NCBI GenBank assembly: GCA_902494465.1
Contig: CABUTH010000080.1
Span: 1-8,758, forward strand
Length of the DNA stretch: 8,758 bases
Direction: 5' to 3'
Source of the DNA: an uncultured Collinsella sp.
GTDB taxonomy: Bacteria > Actinomycetota > Coriobacteriia > Coriobacteriales > Coriobacteriaceae
This document shows, piece by piece, positions 1 through 7,018 of this stretch. Both the position numbers and the translations under genes were made by a program. Positions within the stretch are counted from its first letter, which is position 1; each line of letters opens with the position of its first letter. The notes under the pieces were generated by a model. The model had not been told where the DNA came from. It did not search any database and was given only the letters and a program-made list of their open reading frames with translations.

Positions 1-1979
1 TCGAACACGCGGAACTCATCGCCGGCGTTGGGGACGGACTGCAGGCCCAGGATCTCGACGGCGTCGGAGGGGCCGCCCTCGGTGACGGCGTTACCCTTGG
101 GGTCGAGCATGGCGCGAACGCGGCCGTAGGTAAGGCCGGCGACCAGCGTATCGCCCACGTGCAGGGTACCGCGGGTCACGAGCACCGTGGCAACCGAACC
201 GCGGCCCTTGTCGAGCTTGGCCTCGAGGACGTTGCCGGAGGCAAAGGTGTCGGGGTTGGCCTTGAGCTCGAGCACGTCGGCCTGAAGCAGCACGGTCTCG
301 AGCAGGTCGTCGATGCCGATCTTCTGCTTAGCCGAGATGTTGACGAACATGTTCTGTCCGCCCCACTCCTCGGGGATGACGCCGTACTCGGTGAGCTCCT
401 GGCGCACGCGGTCGGGGTTGGCGCCGGGCTTATCGATCTTGTTGACGGCAACGACGATGGGAACACCGGCGGCCCTGGCGTGGTTGATCGACTCGACGGT
501 CTGGGGCATGACGCCGTCGTCGGCGGCGACAATCAGGATGACGATGTCGGTCACCTTGGCGCCGCGGGCACGCATAGCCGTAAAGGTGGCGTGGCCCGGG
601 GTATCGATGAAGGTGATCTTGCGGTCGTTGATCATGACCTGCGAAGCGCCGATGGCCTGGGTAATGCCGCCCGCCTCGCCGGCAGCGACGCCGGTGTGAC
701 GGATGGCGTCGAGCAGGCTCGTCTTGCCGTGGTCGACGTGACCCATGACGGTGACGACCGGGGCGCGGGGCTTAAGGTCGGCGGGATCGTCGTAGAACGA
801 GAAGGTGTTCTCCTCCTCGGGGGTGATGATCTTGATCTGACGGCCAAGGTCGTCGGCAACGAGCTCGACGAGGTCGTCGGACATGGACTGCGTCATGGTG
901 AGCGGCGTGCCTAGCAGGAACAGGCGCTTGATGATGTCGTTGGCCGGAACGTCGAGCGCCTCGGCGAGCTCCTGGACGGTAACGCCCTGGGAGACCTTGA
1001 TGGCGTCGAGTTCCTCGGGGTTCACGCCCTGGGCCAGCGCCTCCTCAATCTTGCGCTCCTCCTGAGCCTTAGCAGCCTCGCGCTCGCGCTTCTCCTTGCG
1101 CTTCTTGCGGCGACCGGTGGACTCGCGAGAGGCCTCCTCGACGGCGGCGCGGGCCTCCTCGAGCACCTTCTCGCGGCTGTACTCCTCGGCCTCACGCGCC
1201 ATGCGGCTGTAGTGGTCCTCATCGTTGCCGTGACCGCCTTTGCGCTTCTTGCCCTTGCCCTGCTTGTCGGGGTTGGGGAAGTCCATGCCGGCAGCGACGT
1301 TGTTGCTGGCGTTGGTGCGATGGCTGTGCGGACGGCTCTCGGAGGCGTTGCGATCGGAGTTGCTCTCGGAGGCGTTGCGATCGTTACGACGGCCACCGCG
1401 ACGGTCGTTGTTGCCGCCACGACGGTTGCCGCGCTCGGAGGCGCGCTCGGCCTTGGCCTTCGCCTCGGCGTCCTTCTTCTCCTTGAGCACGGTCTCCTGT
1501 GCGGCGATCTGGTCGAGCAGCGAACGGAAGCGCGAACCGGAGTCGGAAGCGGGAACGGCGCGGCGCTGGGCCTCGCGGGCAGCCTCCTCCTTCTCGCGAG
1601 CAAGACGCTCCTGCTCGGCCTTCTTCTTGGCCTCGGCCTCGGCGCGGGCGGCTTCCTCGGCAGCCTGGGCGGCGGCGAACTGGCGGCGCTCCTCCTCGCG
1701 TGCCTTCTCGGCGGCGATGCGCTCGCGCTCGGCCTCGGCAGCGCGTGCTGCCTCCTCGGCGGCGGCTGCCTGCTCCTCGGCCTGCTTGGCGGCCTCGACT
1801 TCCTGGGCGCGGGCCTCGATCACCGAGGCGAGCTGCTTGCGGACCATAGCGACGTAGGCGTCCTCCAGAGCGGAGGAAGCGGACTTAGCGGGAATCTTCA
1901 TTTCGGCGAGATGACCCATCAGTTCCTTGGAGGTCATGCCGAACTCTTTGGCCAGGGTGGACACACGGACTTTTGCCAT
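1..1979 (-). CDS. infB: Translation initiation factor IF-2, 3' end missing
   Basis: This gene encodes the GTPase that places initiator fMet-tRNA on the 30S subunit and promotes 50S joining in the cytoplasm. The frame is open from the ATG at 1979-1977 to the left edge, giving 659 residues; the last part of domain II and the C-terminal domains lie outside the window. Residues 1-55 are an IF2N-type domain starting [15 protein letters not shown]. Residues about 50-180 are Ala/Glu/Arg-rich and probably helical, and 181-260 are a basic Arg/Gly/Asn/Ser-rich linker. A second IF2N-like domain lies near 325-360. The G domain shows GHVDHGKT (413-420), the GGITQ switch segment, DTPGH (459-463), NKID (513-516) and SAK (549-551). 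Domain II ends with an [15 protein letters not shown] stretch at the window edge. It is the third gene of the rimP-nusA-infB operon. An AGGTGA Shine-Dalgarno at 1986-1991, six bases from the ATG, supports the start. Confidence 0.97.
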   Translation of the reverse strand, partial: MAKVRVSTLAKEFGMTSKELMGHLAEMKIPAKSASSALEDAYVAMVRKQLASVIEARAQEVEAAKQAEEQAAAAEEAARAAEAERERIAAEKAREEERRQFAAAQAAEEAARAEAEAKKKAEQERLAREKEEAAREAQRRAVPASDSGSRFRSLLDQIAAQETVLKEKKDAEAKAKAERASERGNRRGGNNDRRGGRRNDRNASESNSDRNASESRPHSHRTNASNNVAAGMDFPNPDKQGKGKKRKGGHGNDEDHYSRMAREAEEYSREKVLEEARAAVEEASRESTGRRKKRKEKREREAAKAQEERKIEEALAQGVNPEELDAIKVSQGVTVQELAEALDVPANDIIKRLFLLGTPLTMTQSMSDDLVELVADDLGRQIKIITPEEENTFSFYDDPADLKPRAPVVTVMGHVDHGKTSLLDAIRHTGVAAGEAGGITQAIGASQVMINDRKITFIDTPGHATFTAMRARGAKVTDIVILIVAADDGVMPQTVESINHARAAGVPIVVAVNKIDKPGANPDRVRQELTEYGVIPEEWGGQNMFVNISAKQKIGIDDLLETVLLQADVLELKANPDTFASGNVLEAKLDKGRGSVATVLVTRGTLHVGDTLVAGLTYGRVRAMLDPKGNAVTEGGPSDAVEILGLQSVPNAGDEFRVF
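1335..1383 (-). repeat. 27-bp-period direct repeat inside infB linker
   Basis: Two identical 22-base copies lie at 1335-1356 and 1362-1383, offset by 27 bp (nine codons). They encode DRNASES twice (residues 200-206 and 209-215) in the basic disordered linker of IF-2. They follow directly on an RGG-like stretch (RRGG at 186-189 and 193-196). The period is a multiple of three, so copy-number change would keep the frame. Confidence 0.9.
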
Positions 1980-1985
1980 ATGACT

Positions 1986-1991
1986 TCACCT
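1986..1991 (-). promoter_or_regulatory. infB ribosome binding site
   Basis: On the minus strand AGGTGA lies six bases before the infB ATG. It fixes the start codon in a frame that stays open to the window edge. Confidence 0.7.
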
Positions 1992-2000
1992 ACCCTTTCT

Positions 2001-2061
2001 GGCACCTTGGGTGCCTAGAGACTGAACGAGCGTGGGGTATGCGCCGGGACCTGCCCGGCGC
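2001..2061 (-). promoter_or_regulatory. Two hairpins in the nusA-infB spacer
   Basis: The 91-base gap between the nusA stop and the infB start holds two perfect inverted repeats. The first has arms 2041-2048 and 2054-2061 (GCGCCGGG/CCCGGCGC, 8 bp, 5-base loop). The second has arms 2001-2006 and 2010-2015 (GGCACC/GGTGCC, 6 bp, 3-base loop) and ends nine bases before the infB Shine-Dalgarno. Neither is followed by a T-run on the minus strand, so they do not look like intrinsic terminators. They could be mRNA processing, pausing or translation-control elements. The structure is seen; the role is inferred. Confidence 0.5.
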
Positions 2062-2070
2062 GACCGCGCG

Positions 2071-3318
2071 CTAGATCAGGTCCTCCGCATCATCGAAGGC
2101 GTCGGTGTCGTGGACACCGCAGAAACGGGAGCCGGGACGGGCCTGGTTGCGGCACTGGATGCCGTCCTCGGACACGAACTCGCAGCGACGGACGTCGTCG
2201 TCCTCCTCGTCACCGATCAGGTCGGCGGCGGGCTCCTCGCGAACGGGAACGTTCTTGAGGATGTCGGCGGCAAGGGTCTCGGACTTGATGTCGATGTGCC
2301 AGCCGGTCAGGCGCGCGGCGAGGCGGGCGTTCTGGCCCTCCTTGCCGATGGCGAGGGACAGCTGGTCGTCGGGCACGATAACGCCGGCGTAGGCCTTCTC
2401 CTCGTCGATAAGGACGCGGGTGACCTTAGCAGGCGACAGGGCGTTGGCGACGTAGACGGCCGGATCGGCATCCCACAGGATGACGTCGACGCGCTCGCCA
2501 CGGAGCTCGCCCACGACGGCGCGAACACGGCTGCCCTTGGGGCCGACGCAGGCGCCAACGGGATCCAGGCGATCGTCGAGCGAGTGGACGGCGACCTTGG
2601 AGCGCTGGCCGGGCTCGCGGGCGATCGACTTGATCTGGACGGTGCCCTCATAGATCTCGGGCACCTCCTGCTCAAACAGACGACGCATGAGCTCGGGGTG
2701 GGTACGGGAGATGACAATCGGCGGACGGCTGTGCTCGCCACGAACCGGCTGCAGGTTGGAGTTGGGGTCGCGAACGTCGATGATCACGGCCTTGATGTGC
2801 TGGTTGTGCAGGTAGCGCTCGCCCATCGGACGCTCGTTGCGCTCGTTCTCGTAACGGCGCTGGTCGAAGTGCGGAAGCTCGGCCTCGACGCCCTCGCGAA
2901 TCTTGACGATCGTGAAGTCGGGTGTGGACTGCAGCACGGTGCCGCTGATGAGGTCACCGATGCGGCCGGAGAACTCCTCGTAGATCTGCTCGCGGGCGGA
3001 GTTGCGCACGATGGCGTTGATCTCGGCCTTGGCGTGCTGGGCGGCGATGCGGCTCGTGTTCTTGGGAGTGACGTCGATCTCCTCGAACTCGGTGAAGTTG
3101 CCCTCCTCGTCCATGGAATCGTCAATCGGTTCCAGACGGTAGACGTAGATCTTGCCGGTGGTGCGATCGATGGTCACCTTGGCGCCCCACTCAAGATGAA
3201 GGATCTCGGCATAGCTCTTGGCGAGCGACTGCTCCAGGCGGTCGATCAGGTAGAGCTGGTCGATGTGCTTCTCCTGGCAAAGCTCCATCAGGGCGGACAT
3301 CATGTCGGATGCTGCCAT
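2071..3318 (-). CDS. nusA: Transcription termination/antitermination factor NusA
   Basis: NusA binds RNA polymerase and nascent RNA and modulates pausing, intrinsic termination and antitermination. From the ATG at 3318 the protein is 415 residues. The N-terminal RNAP-binding domain covers about 1-125 and the S1 domain about 126-200 ([15 protein letters not shown]). KH1 has GPKG at 259-262 within [14 protein letters not shown], and KH2 has GKEG at 325-328 within [19 protein letters not shown]. The acidic AR1/AR2 repeats of E. coli NusA are absent. Instead the last 40 residues are an acidic linker plus Cys379, Cys389, Cys400 and His403, a zinc-knuckle-like pattern. An ATG at 3351 is also in frame, but it would overlap rimP by 32 bases. 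The ATG at 3318 has AAGGAAGG (3327-3334) ahead of it, aligns with the usual NusA N-terminus, and sits one base past the rimP stop, which implies translational coupling. Confidence 0.97.
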   Translation of the reverse strand: MAASDMMSALMELCQEKHIDQLYLIDRLEQSLAKSYAEILHLEWGAKVTIDRTTGKIYVYRLEPIDDSMDEEGNFTEFEEIDVTPKNTSRIAAQHAKAEINAIVRNSAREQIYEEFSGRIGDLISGTVLQSTPDFTIVKIREGVEAELPHFDQRRYENERNERPMGERYLHNQHIKAVIIDVRDPNSNLQPVRGEHSRPPIVISRTHPELMRRLFEQEVPEIYEGTVQIKSIAREPGQRSKVAVHSLDDRLDPVGACVGPKGSRVRAVVGELRGERVDVILWDADPAVYVANALSPAKVTRVLIDEEKAYAGVIVPDDQLSLAIGKEGQNARLAARLTGWHIDIKSETLAADILKNVPVREEPAADLIGDEEDDDVRRCEFVSEDGIQCRNQARPGSRFCGVHDTDAFDDAEDLI

Positions 3319-3319
3319 C

Positions 3320-3814
3320 TTACTTTCCTTCCTTCGCGGGCTTGAAGTCATAGGTGGGCTTCAACTTGCACTTTTTAACATCAGAGAAATCGAGGGTGAC
3401 GGACTCGCCGTCCTCGAGCTCGAGGGTCACGTTCGTCTCGGTGGCGGCGGCAATCTTGCCGGCGTACTTGCGACGGCCCTCGGTGGCGGTGGAGGTGAGC
3501 TCGCAGTTCTCGCCCACAAAGCGGGCAAAGTCACGCGGGCGGCGCAGCGGGCGCGCCATACCCGGGCTCGACACCTCGAGCGTATAGCTCGAAGAGATGG
3601 GGTCGAGCTCCTCAATCACATCGCCGACCCATTTGGTGTTGGCCGTGACGTCATTGAGCGACAGGCTCTGACCCTCGGCACCCTCGATACGCACGCGCAC
3701 GCAGGGGGCCTTGGTGGCACCCACGAGCTCGACGTCGACGATGTCGACATCGTGCTGGGGAGCAACGGCCTCGAGCGCGTCGATGATCGCCTGTTCGGTC
3801 TTGGTCTTGACCAT
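3320..3814 (-). CDS. rimP: Ribosome maturation factor RimP
   Basis: RimP assists late maturation of the 30S subunit in the cytoplasm. The chosen start gives 164 residues, normal for the family. The N-terminal alpha/beta domain runs to about residue 85 and contains the family hallmark LEVSSPGMARPLRRPRDF (79-96). The C-terminal SH3-like beta domain covers about 97-155, with the YAGKIAAATETNVTLELEDG segment. In-frame ATGs lie further upstream at 3832 and 3967. The 3832 ATG is inside the Shine-Dalgarno region, and the longer form would start upstream of the promoter and carry a non-family leader. The GGAGGT at 3821-3826 therefore points to 3814. It is the first gene of the rimP-nusA-infB operon; its TAA at 3322-3320 is one base before the nusA ATG. 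Confidence 0.95.
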   Translation of the reverse strand: MVKTKTEQAIIDALEAVAPQHDVDIVDVELVGATKAPCVRVRIEGAEGQSLSLNDVTANTKWVGDVIEELDPISSSYTLEVSSPGMARPLRRPRDFARFVGENCELTSTATEGRRKYAGKIAAATETNVTLELEDGESVTLDFSDVKKCKLKPTYDFKPAKEGK

Positions 3815-3820
3815 TGCGGC

Positions 3821-3826
3821 ACCTCC
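3821..3826 (-). promoter_or_regulatory. rimP ribosome binding site
   Basis: A perfect GGAGGT lies six bases before the ATG at 3814 on the minus strand. It decides the start over the in-frame ATG 18 bases upstream. It begins only nine bases after the T-run of the upstream terminator. Confidence 0.85.
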
Positions 3827-3834
3827 ATCCATAC

Positions 3835-3867
3835 AAAAAAGAAGCGGGGCCGAAACCCCACTTCTTT
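3835..3867 (-). terminator. Intrinsic terminator in the rimP leader (candidate attenuator)
   Basis: On the minus strand, arms 3867-3856 and 3849-3838 form a 12-bp stem with one G-U pair. The stem has a GGGG/CCCC core and a 6-base loop (TTTCGG). Six T follow at 3840-3835; the stem uses the first three. On the plus strand the G-U becomes an A-C mismatch and the T-run is short, so the minus strand is the working direction. It lies between the promoter at 3893-3921 and the rimP RBS. It would stop transcripts after about 50 bases, before any gene. I see no strong antiterminator sequence in the short leader. Confidence 0.85.
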
Positions 3868-3892
3868 CAATTACAACTTCATTTGCAAGCAA

Positions 3893-3921
3893 ACTATACC
3901 AATACCTGCACAAACGTGCAA
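3893..3921 (-). promoter_or_regulatory. Sigma-70 type promoter of the rimP-nusA-infB operon
   Basis: On the minus strand a TTGCAC -35 (3921-3916) and a TATAGT -10 (3898-3893) are separated by exactly 17 bases. Transcription would start near 3886 and give a leader of about 72 bases before the rimP ATG. The region is AT-rich compared with the genes. The bases from 3922 to 4011 further upstream hold nothing I can name. Confidence 0.8.
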
Positions 3922-4011
3922 CCAAAACACAAACCCGCAGGTCAGCGTGAGCACAGGTTCTCCACAAGAAATGGATAATTGGGTGTTGTCGTAAGTATCC
4001 TTAACCAAATA

Positions 4012-4041
4012 GAGGGGCGACTCCCTGCAGAATCGTCCCTC
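4012..4041 (-). terminator. Terminator downstream of leuS, possibly bidirectional
   Basis: Arms 4012-4020 and 4033-4041 form a 9-bp stem with a 12-base loop, 31 bases past the leuS stop. On the minus strand there is one A-C mismatch, and the following tract is TATTT. On the plus strand the mismatch becomes G-U and TTTTT follows at 4044-4048. The flanking AAA/TTT symmetry is typical of a bidirectional terminator. It separates leuS from the rimP operon. Confidence 0.65.
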
Positions 4042-4071
4042 GCTTTTTGATGTCAGCTATGCGCGCAGCGC

Positions 4072-6648
4072 TTACTTGACCACCAGGTTGACCAGCTTAC
4101 CGGTCACGCAGATGGCCTTGACGACCGTCTTGCCCTCGAGCCACTTGGCGACGGCGGCCTCGGCGGCAGCCTGCATATCCTCATTGGAGGCATCGCGGGC
4201 AACGTCGACGCGGCCGCGGACCTTGCCGAGCACCTGGACCACGATCTGCACCGTGTCCTCAACGGACTCGGCCAGGTCGAACTCGGGCCAGGCGGCGGTG
4301 TAGGCGTTGCCCTCGCAGCCGAGTGCCTCGTGCCACAGCTCGTCGGCCCAGAACGGACAGATGGGGGCAAGGACGCTCACGATATCCTTAGCCACGCCGT
4401 AGCACAGCGCCTTGTCGCGGGCGGTACCCTCGGTGGCGTTGAGGTAGGCGCTCGCCGCGTTGACGAGCTCCATGACGGCCGAGATGGCGGTGTTGAACTG
4501 GCCGCGATCGAAGTCCTCGGTGCACTTGGCGATGGTGCGATGACGCTCGCGATAGAGCTTCATCGCAACCTCGTCGAGTGCGGACTTGTCGAAGGCCACG
4601 TTGGCGTCGCCGGACTGGACGAGCTGCCAAACGATACGCCAGGCGCGCTTGATGAAGCGGTTGGCGCCCTCAACGGCCTTGGGATCCCAGTCGAAGTCCT
4701 TCTCGGGCGGGGCGATAAACAGGATCGCCAAACGCATGGTGTCGGCGCCGTAGGGCTCGATGACCGAGCTCGGGGGCACGACATTGCCCTTGGACTTGGA
4801 CATGGTGTCGCCGTTCTCGTCCTTGACCATGCCCTGGCACAGCAGGTTAGTGAAGGGCTCGTCCACACTCAGCAGGCCCAGGTCGCGCAGTGCCTTGGTA
4901 AAGAAGCGGCTGTAGAGCAGGTGCAGAATGGCGTGCTCGATGCCGCCGATGTAGTTATCGACGGGCATCCAACGATCGGCGGCCTCGCGGGAGAAGGGCA
5001 GCTCGGTGTTATGCGGATCGGTATAGCGCAGGTAGTACCAGCTGGAGCAGGTAAAGGTGTCCATGGTATCGGTCTCGCGCTTGGCCGGGCGGCCGCAGAC
5101 CGGGCAGGTGGTCTCGTAGAACTCCTTGCACTCGGCGAGGGTCTCGCCGGCGCCCAGGTCCAGGTTCTCGGGCAGCGTCACCGGCAGCTGATCCTCGGGC
5201 ACGGGCACAATACCGCAGTGCGCGCAGTGGATGACCGGGATGGGGTTGCCCCAATAGCGCTGACGGCTGATGAGCCAGTCGCGCAGACGGAACTCGACCT
5301 TGCGACGACCGCAGCCCATGGCCTCGAGGTCGGCCACGATGGCAGCCTCGCCCTCGGAGTGCTTACCGCCGCGCATGCCGGTGTACTTGCCGGACTGGAC
5401 GAGCGTGCCCTCGGCAGCGTGAGCGCAATCCCAGTCGACGGTCTCGGCATGGAAGGTATCGATGGTCTCGCCGCTGGCCTCGACGGCAGCGCGATCGCCA
5501 TCGTCCAGGATGATCGGTACGATCGGCAGGTCGTACTTGCGGGCGAACTCAAAGTCGCGCTGGTCGCCACAGGGAACGGCCATGACGGCACCGGTACCGT
5601 AGTCGGCAACGACATAATCGGCAACCCACACGGGGACCTTCTCGCCGTTGACGGGGTTTACCACATAGCGGCCCGTGAAGGCACCGTGCTTCTCGAGGGT
5701 GCCCTGGGCACGCTCGACGGCAGAGATATGCTTGGAGTCCTCGACAATCTTGGTGACGGCCTCCTCGTACTCCGTACCCTCGACGAGCTCGTGCAGACCG
5801 GCGTACTCGGGAGCCAGGACAAAGAAGGAAACACCAAAGAGCGTATCGGCACGCGTGGTGAAGACGGTGATCTTGCCCTCGTCGCCCTCGATGGGCTCGC
5901 CATCCTGGTCGCAAAGGGTAAAGTCGACCTCGGCGCCCTCGGAGCGACCGATCCAGTTAGCCTGCATCTGCTTGACGCGCTCGGGCCAGCCGGGGAGCTT
6001 CTCCAGGTCGTCGAGCAGCTCCTGAGAGTACTCGGTAATCTTGTAGTACCACTGCTCCAGGTCGCGCTTCTCGGGCTCGGTGCCGCAGCGCCAGCACTTG
6101 CCCTCGGTAACCTGCTCGTTGGCCAGAACGGTCTTGCAGGTGGGGCACCAGTTGACCGGGTTCTTCTTACGGTAGACCAGGCCCTTTTCCCACATCTTCT
6201 CAAAGATCCACTGGCCCCAGCGGTAGTAGTCGGGGCTGCAGGTCTTGACCATGCGATCCAGATCGTAGGAGAAGCCCATGCGCTTCATCGTGGCGAGCGC
6301 CTGGTCCATGTTCTTATACGTCCAGGCGGCAGCCTGTGTGTTGTGCTTGATGGCAGCGTTCTCGGCGGGCAGGCCAAAGGCGTCAAAGCCGATGGGGTGC
6401 AGCACGTCAAAGCCGCGCATACGAGCCTGACGGGCCATGGCATCGCCGATGGTGTAGTTGCGCGCGTGGCCCATGTGCAGGTCGCCCGACGGATACGGGA
6501 ACATCTCGAGCACGTACTTCTTGGGCTTGCTGTCGTCGGTGTCGACGGCAAAGAGGTTGGAATCCTCCCAGGCCTTCATCCACCGGGACTCGATGGCCTG
6601 CGCGTCGTAGGCAGGAATCTCGTCCTTATGATCTGTGCAATCGCACAT
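4072..6648 (-). CDS. leuS: Leucyl-tRNA synthetase
   Basis: This class I aminoacyl-tRNA synthetase attaches leucine to tRNA-Leu in the cytoplasm. At 858 residues it has the full bacterial length. It shows the ATP-binding HMGH (58-61) after [10 protein letters not shown], and MSKSK at 616-620. It has two cysteine pairs for a zinc site at C168/C171 and C185/C188 and another set at C475/C478 and C515/C518. The CP1 editing domain carries TTRADT (264-269) and [10 protein letters not shown] (350-359) followed by CGDQRD. Many bacterial LeuRS have a GHDxRD form there, so the histidine is replaced by glycine (361) while the aspartate is kept (362). The anticodon-binding helical domain follows about residue 660, and the C-terminal tRNA-binding domain ends in [15 protein letters not shown] at 6660-6654, five bases before the ATG, supports the start. 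It appears to be transcribed alone, between a leader foldback and a terminator. Confidence 0.98.
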   Translation of the reverse strand: MCDCTDHKDEIPAYDAQAIESRWMKAWEDSNLFAVDTDDSKPKKYVLEMFPYPSGDLHMGHARNYTIGDAMARQARMRGFDVLHPIGFDAFGLPAENAAIKHNTQAAAWTYKNMDQALATMKRMGFSYDLDRMVKTCSPDYYRWGQWIFEKMWEKGLVYRKKNPVNWCPTCKTVLANEQVTEGKCWRCGTEPEKRDLEQWYYKITEYSQELLDDLEKLPGWPERVKQMQANWIGRSEGAEVDFTLCDQDGEPIEGDEGKITVFTTRADTLFGVSFFVLAPEYAGLHELVEGTEYEEAVTKIVEDSKHISAVERAQGTLEKHGAFTGRYVVNPVNGEKVPVWVADYVVADYGTGAVMAVPCGDQRDFEFARKYDLPIVPIILDDGDRAAVEASGETIDTFHAETVDWDCAHAAEGTLVQSGKYTGMRGGKHSEGEAAIVADLEAMGCGRRKVEFRLRDWLISRQRYWGNPIPVIHCAHCGIVPVPEDQLPVTLPENLDLGAGETLAECKEFYETTCPVCGRPAKRETDTMDTFTCSSWYYLRYTDPHNTELPFSREAADRWMPVDNYIGGIEHAILHLLYSRFFTKALRDLGLLSVDEPFTNLLCQGMVKDENGDTMSKSKGNVVPPSSVIEPYGADTMRLAILFIAPPEKDFDWDPKAVEGANRFIKRAWRIVWQLVQSGDANVAFDKSALDEVAMKLYRERHRTIAKCTEDFDRGQFNTAISAVMELVNAASAYLNATEGTARDKALCYGVAKDIVSVLAPICPFWADELWHEALGCEGNAYTAAWPEFDLAESVEDTVQIVVQVLGKVRGRVDVARDASNEDMQAAAEAAVAKWLEGKTVVKAICVTGKLVNLVVK

Positions 6649-6671
6649 ATCAGCTCCTTTAATCTTAGCTG

Positions 6672-6790
6672 GGGTCGGTCGGCTTAGCTTTGTTCGCTAC
6701 TGCGGACAGTCCTGCGCAAGACGAAGAGCACATTTAGTGCTCTTCTTTGCGTGCGGAACTTGTAGCGAACAAAGCTAAGCCGACCGACCC
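6672..6790. repeat. 119-bp foldback with perfect 29-bp inverted arms in the leuS leader
   Basis: Arms 6672-6700 and 6762-6790 are perfect 29-base inverse complements (outer end GGGTCGGTCGGCTTAGC). Inside sits a second perfect 9-bp hairpin, arms 6723-6731 and 6737-6745, with a 5-base loop. Partly complementary flanks (CGCAA/TTGCG) lie between the two stems. The inner edge of the element is 23 bases upstream of the leuS ATG. I see no transposase, no clear target-site duplication and no T-run after the stem. It could be a MITE-like or palindromic repeat, or a leuS leader structure. Confidence 0.9.
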
Positions 6791-6807
6791 TAAGGTTAAC
6801 TTGACTG

Positions 6808-6816
6808 ATGATAGCA
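6808..6816 (-). promoter_or_regulatory. Possible extended -10 promoter for leuS
   Basis: The minus strand reads TGC followed by TATCAT (-10 at 6813-6808), an extended -10. No convincing -35 lies 16-18 bases upstream. If real, transcription would start near 6801 and the whole 119-bp foldback would be in the leuS leader RNA. Confidence 0.35.
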
Positions 6817-6824
6817 AATACGAC

Positions 6825-6859
6825 AAGCGAGATGCCTGCGACTTGCACGCATCTCGCTT
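6825..6859 (-). terminator. 11-bp stem, probable end of the guaB transcript
   Basis: Arms 6825-6835 and 6849-6859 are perfect 11-base inverse complements (AAGCGAGATGC), with a 13-base loop that holds a further TGC/GCA pairing. On the minus strand the stem is followed by GTCGTATTTGC, a weak T-tract, and preceded by ATA. On the plus strand TTTATCT follows. The position, 160 bases past the guaB stop and before leuS, suits a terminator. The poor T-run keeps this tentative. Confidence 0.5.
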
Positions 6860-6871
6860 TATCTAAATAAC

Positions 6872-6890
6872 GTGGTTTTGAATCAACCAC
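6872..6890 (-). repeat. Short 6-bp hairpin
   Basis: Arms 6872-6877 and 6885-6890 (GTGGTT/AACCAC) enclose a 7-base loop. On the minus strand it is followed by GTTATTTAGAT. It may be an extra weak terminator hairpin after guaB. Confidence 0.4.
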
Positions 6891-6915
6891 TAATTGTTAC
6901 CCGCCCAAGCATGGT

Positions 6916-7017
6916 CGGGTTTTCCAAGTGCCGCAGATTGCCATGAAAGAGGAGCGACGCGTACTTTGGTACGCGAGCGACGGTTTGAACGGCAAGGTGC
7001 GGTGCTTGGGAAAGCCG
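6916..7017. repeat. Imperfect foldback directly after guaB
   Basis: The outer arms 6916-6935 and 6998-7017 pair at 19 of 20 positions when read on the plus strand, counting three G-U pairs. The middle pairs TTGCC (6938-6942) with GGCAA (6991-6995). The tip is a perfect 7-bp stem, CGCGTAC (6958-6964) with GTACGCG (6969-6975), around a TTTG loop. On the minus strand the G-U pairs become A-C mismatches, so the plus-strand RNA would fold better. A further copy of the arm, CCCAAGCA at 6904-6911, is complementary to 7003-7010 and offers an alternative pairing. The element begins two bases past the guaB stop codon. No T-run is present. It may be a decayed palindromic repeat or a 3' mRNA structure. 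Confidence 0.75.
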
Positions 7018-7018
7018 C

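Noticed and set aside
2032..3345. 437-codon plus-strand frame antisense to nusA, and similar frames over infB and guaB
   Set aside because: The same codon-bias artefact explains them. The minus-strand proteins are full-length recognised families.
3815..3967. Longer RimP starting at 3967 with a Cys/Trp-rich leader
   Set aside because: That start would lie upstream of the -35/-10 at 3893-3921 and would translate through the terminator. The family N-terminus and GGAGGT both point to 3814.
3940..3985. DnaA-box-like TTATCCATT and TTGTGGAGA on the minus strand
   Set aside because: Each is an imperfect match and they are isolated, with no cluster, dnaA/dnaN neighbours or AT-rich unwinding element. 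Not an origin.
4330..6687. 785-codon open frame on the plus strand antisense to leuS
   Set aside because: It is in exact codon register with leuS, so its stops would need TTA, CTA or TCA codons in leuS, which this GC-rich genome avoids. Its product is low-complexity and resembles no family, while the minus strand encodes a complete LeuRS.
6672..6800. T-box riboswitch or tRNA gene ahead of leuS
   Set aside because: There is no T-box antiterminator motif, no specifier-loop layout and no cloverleaf. The structure is a simple long foldback.
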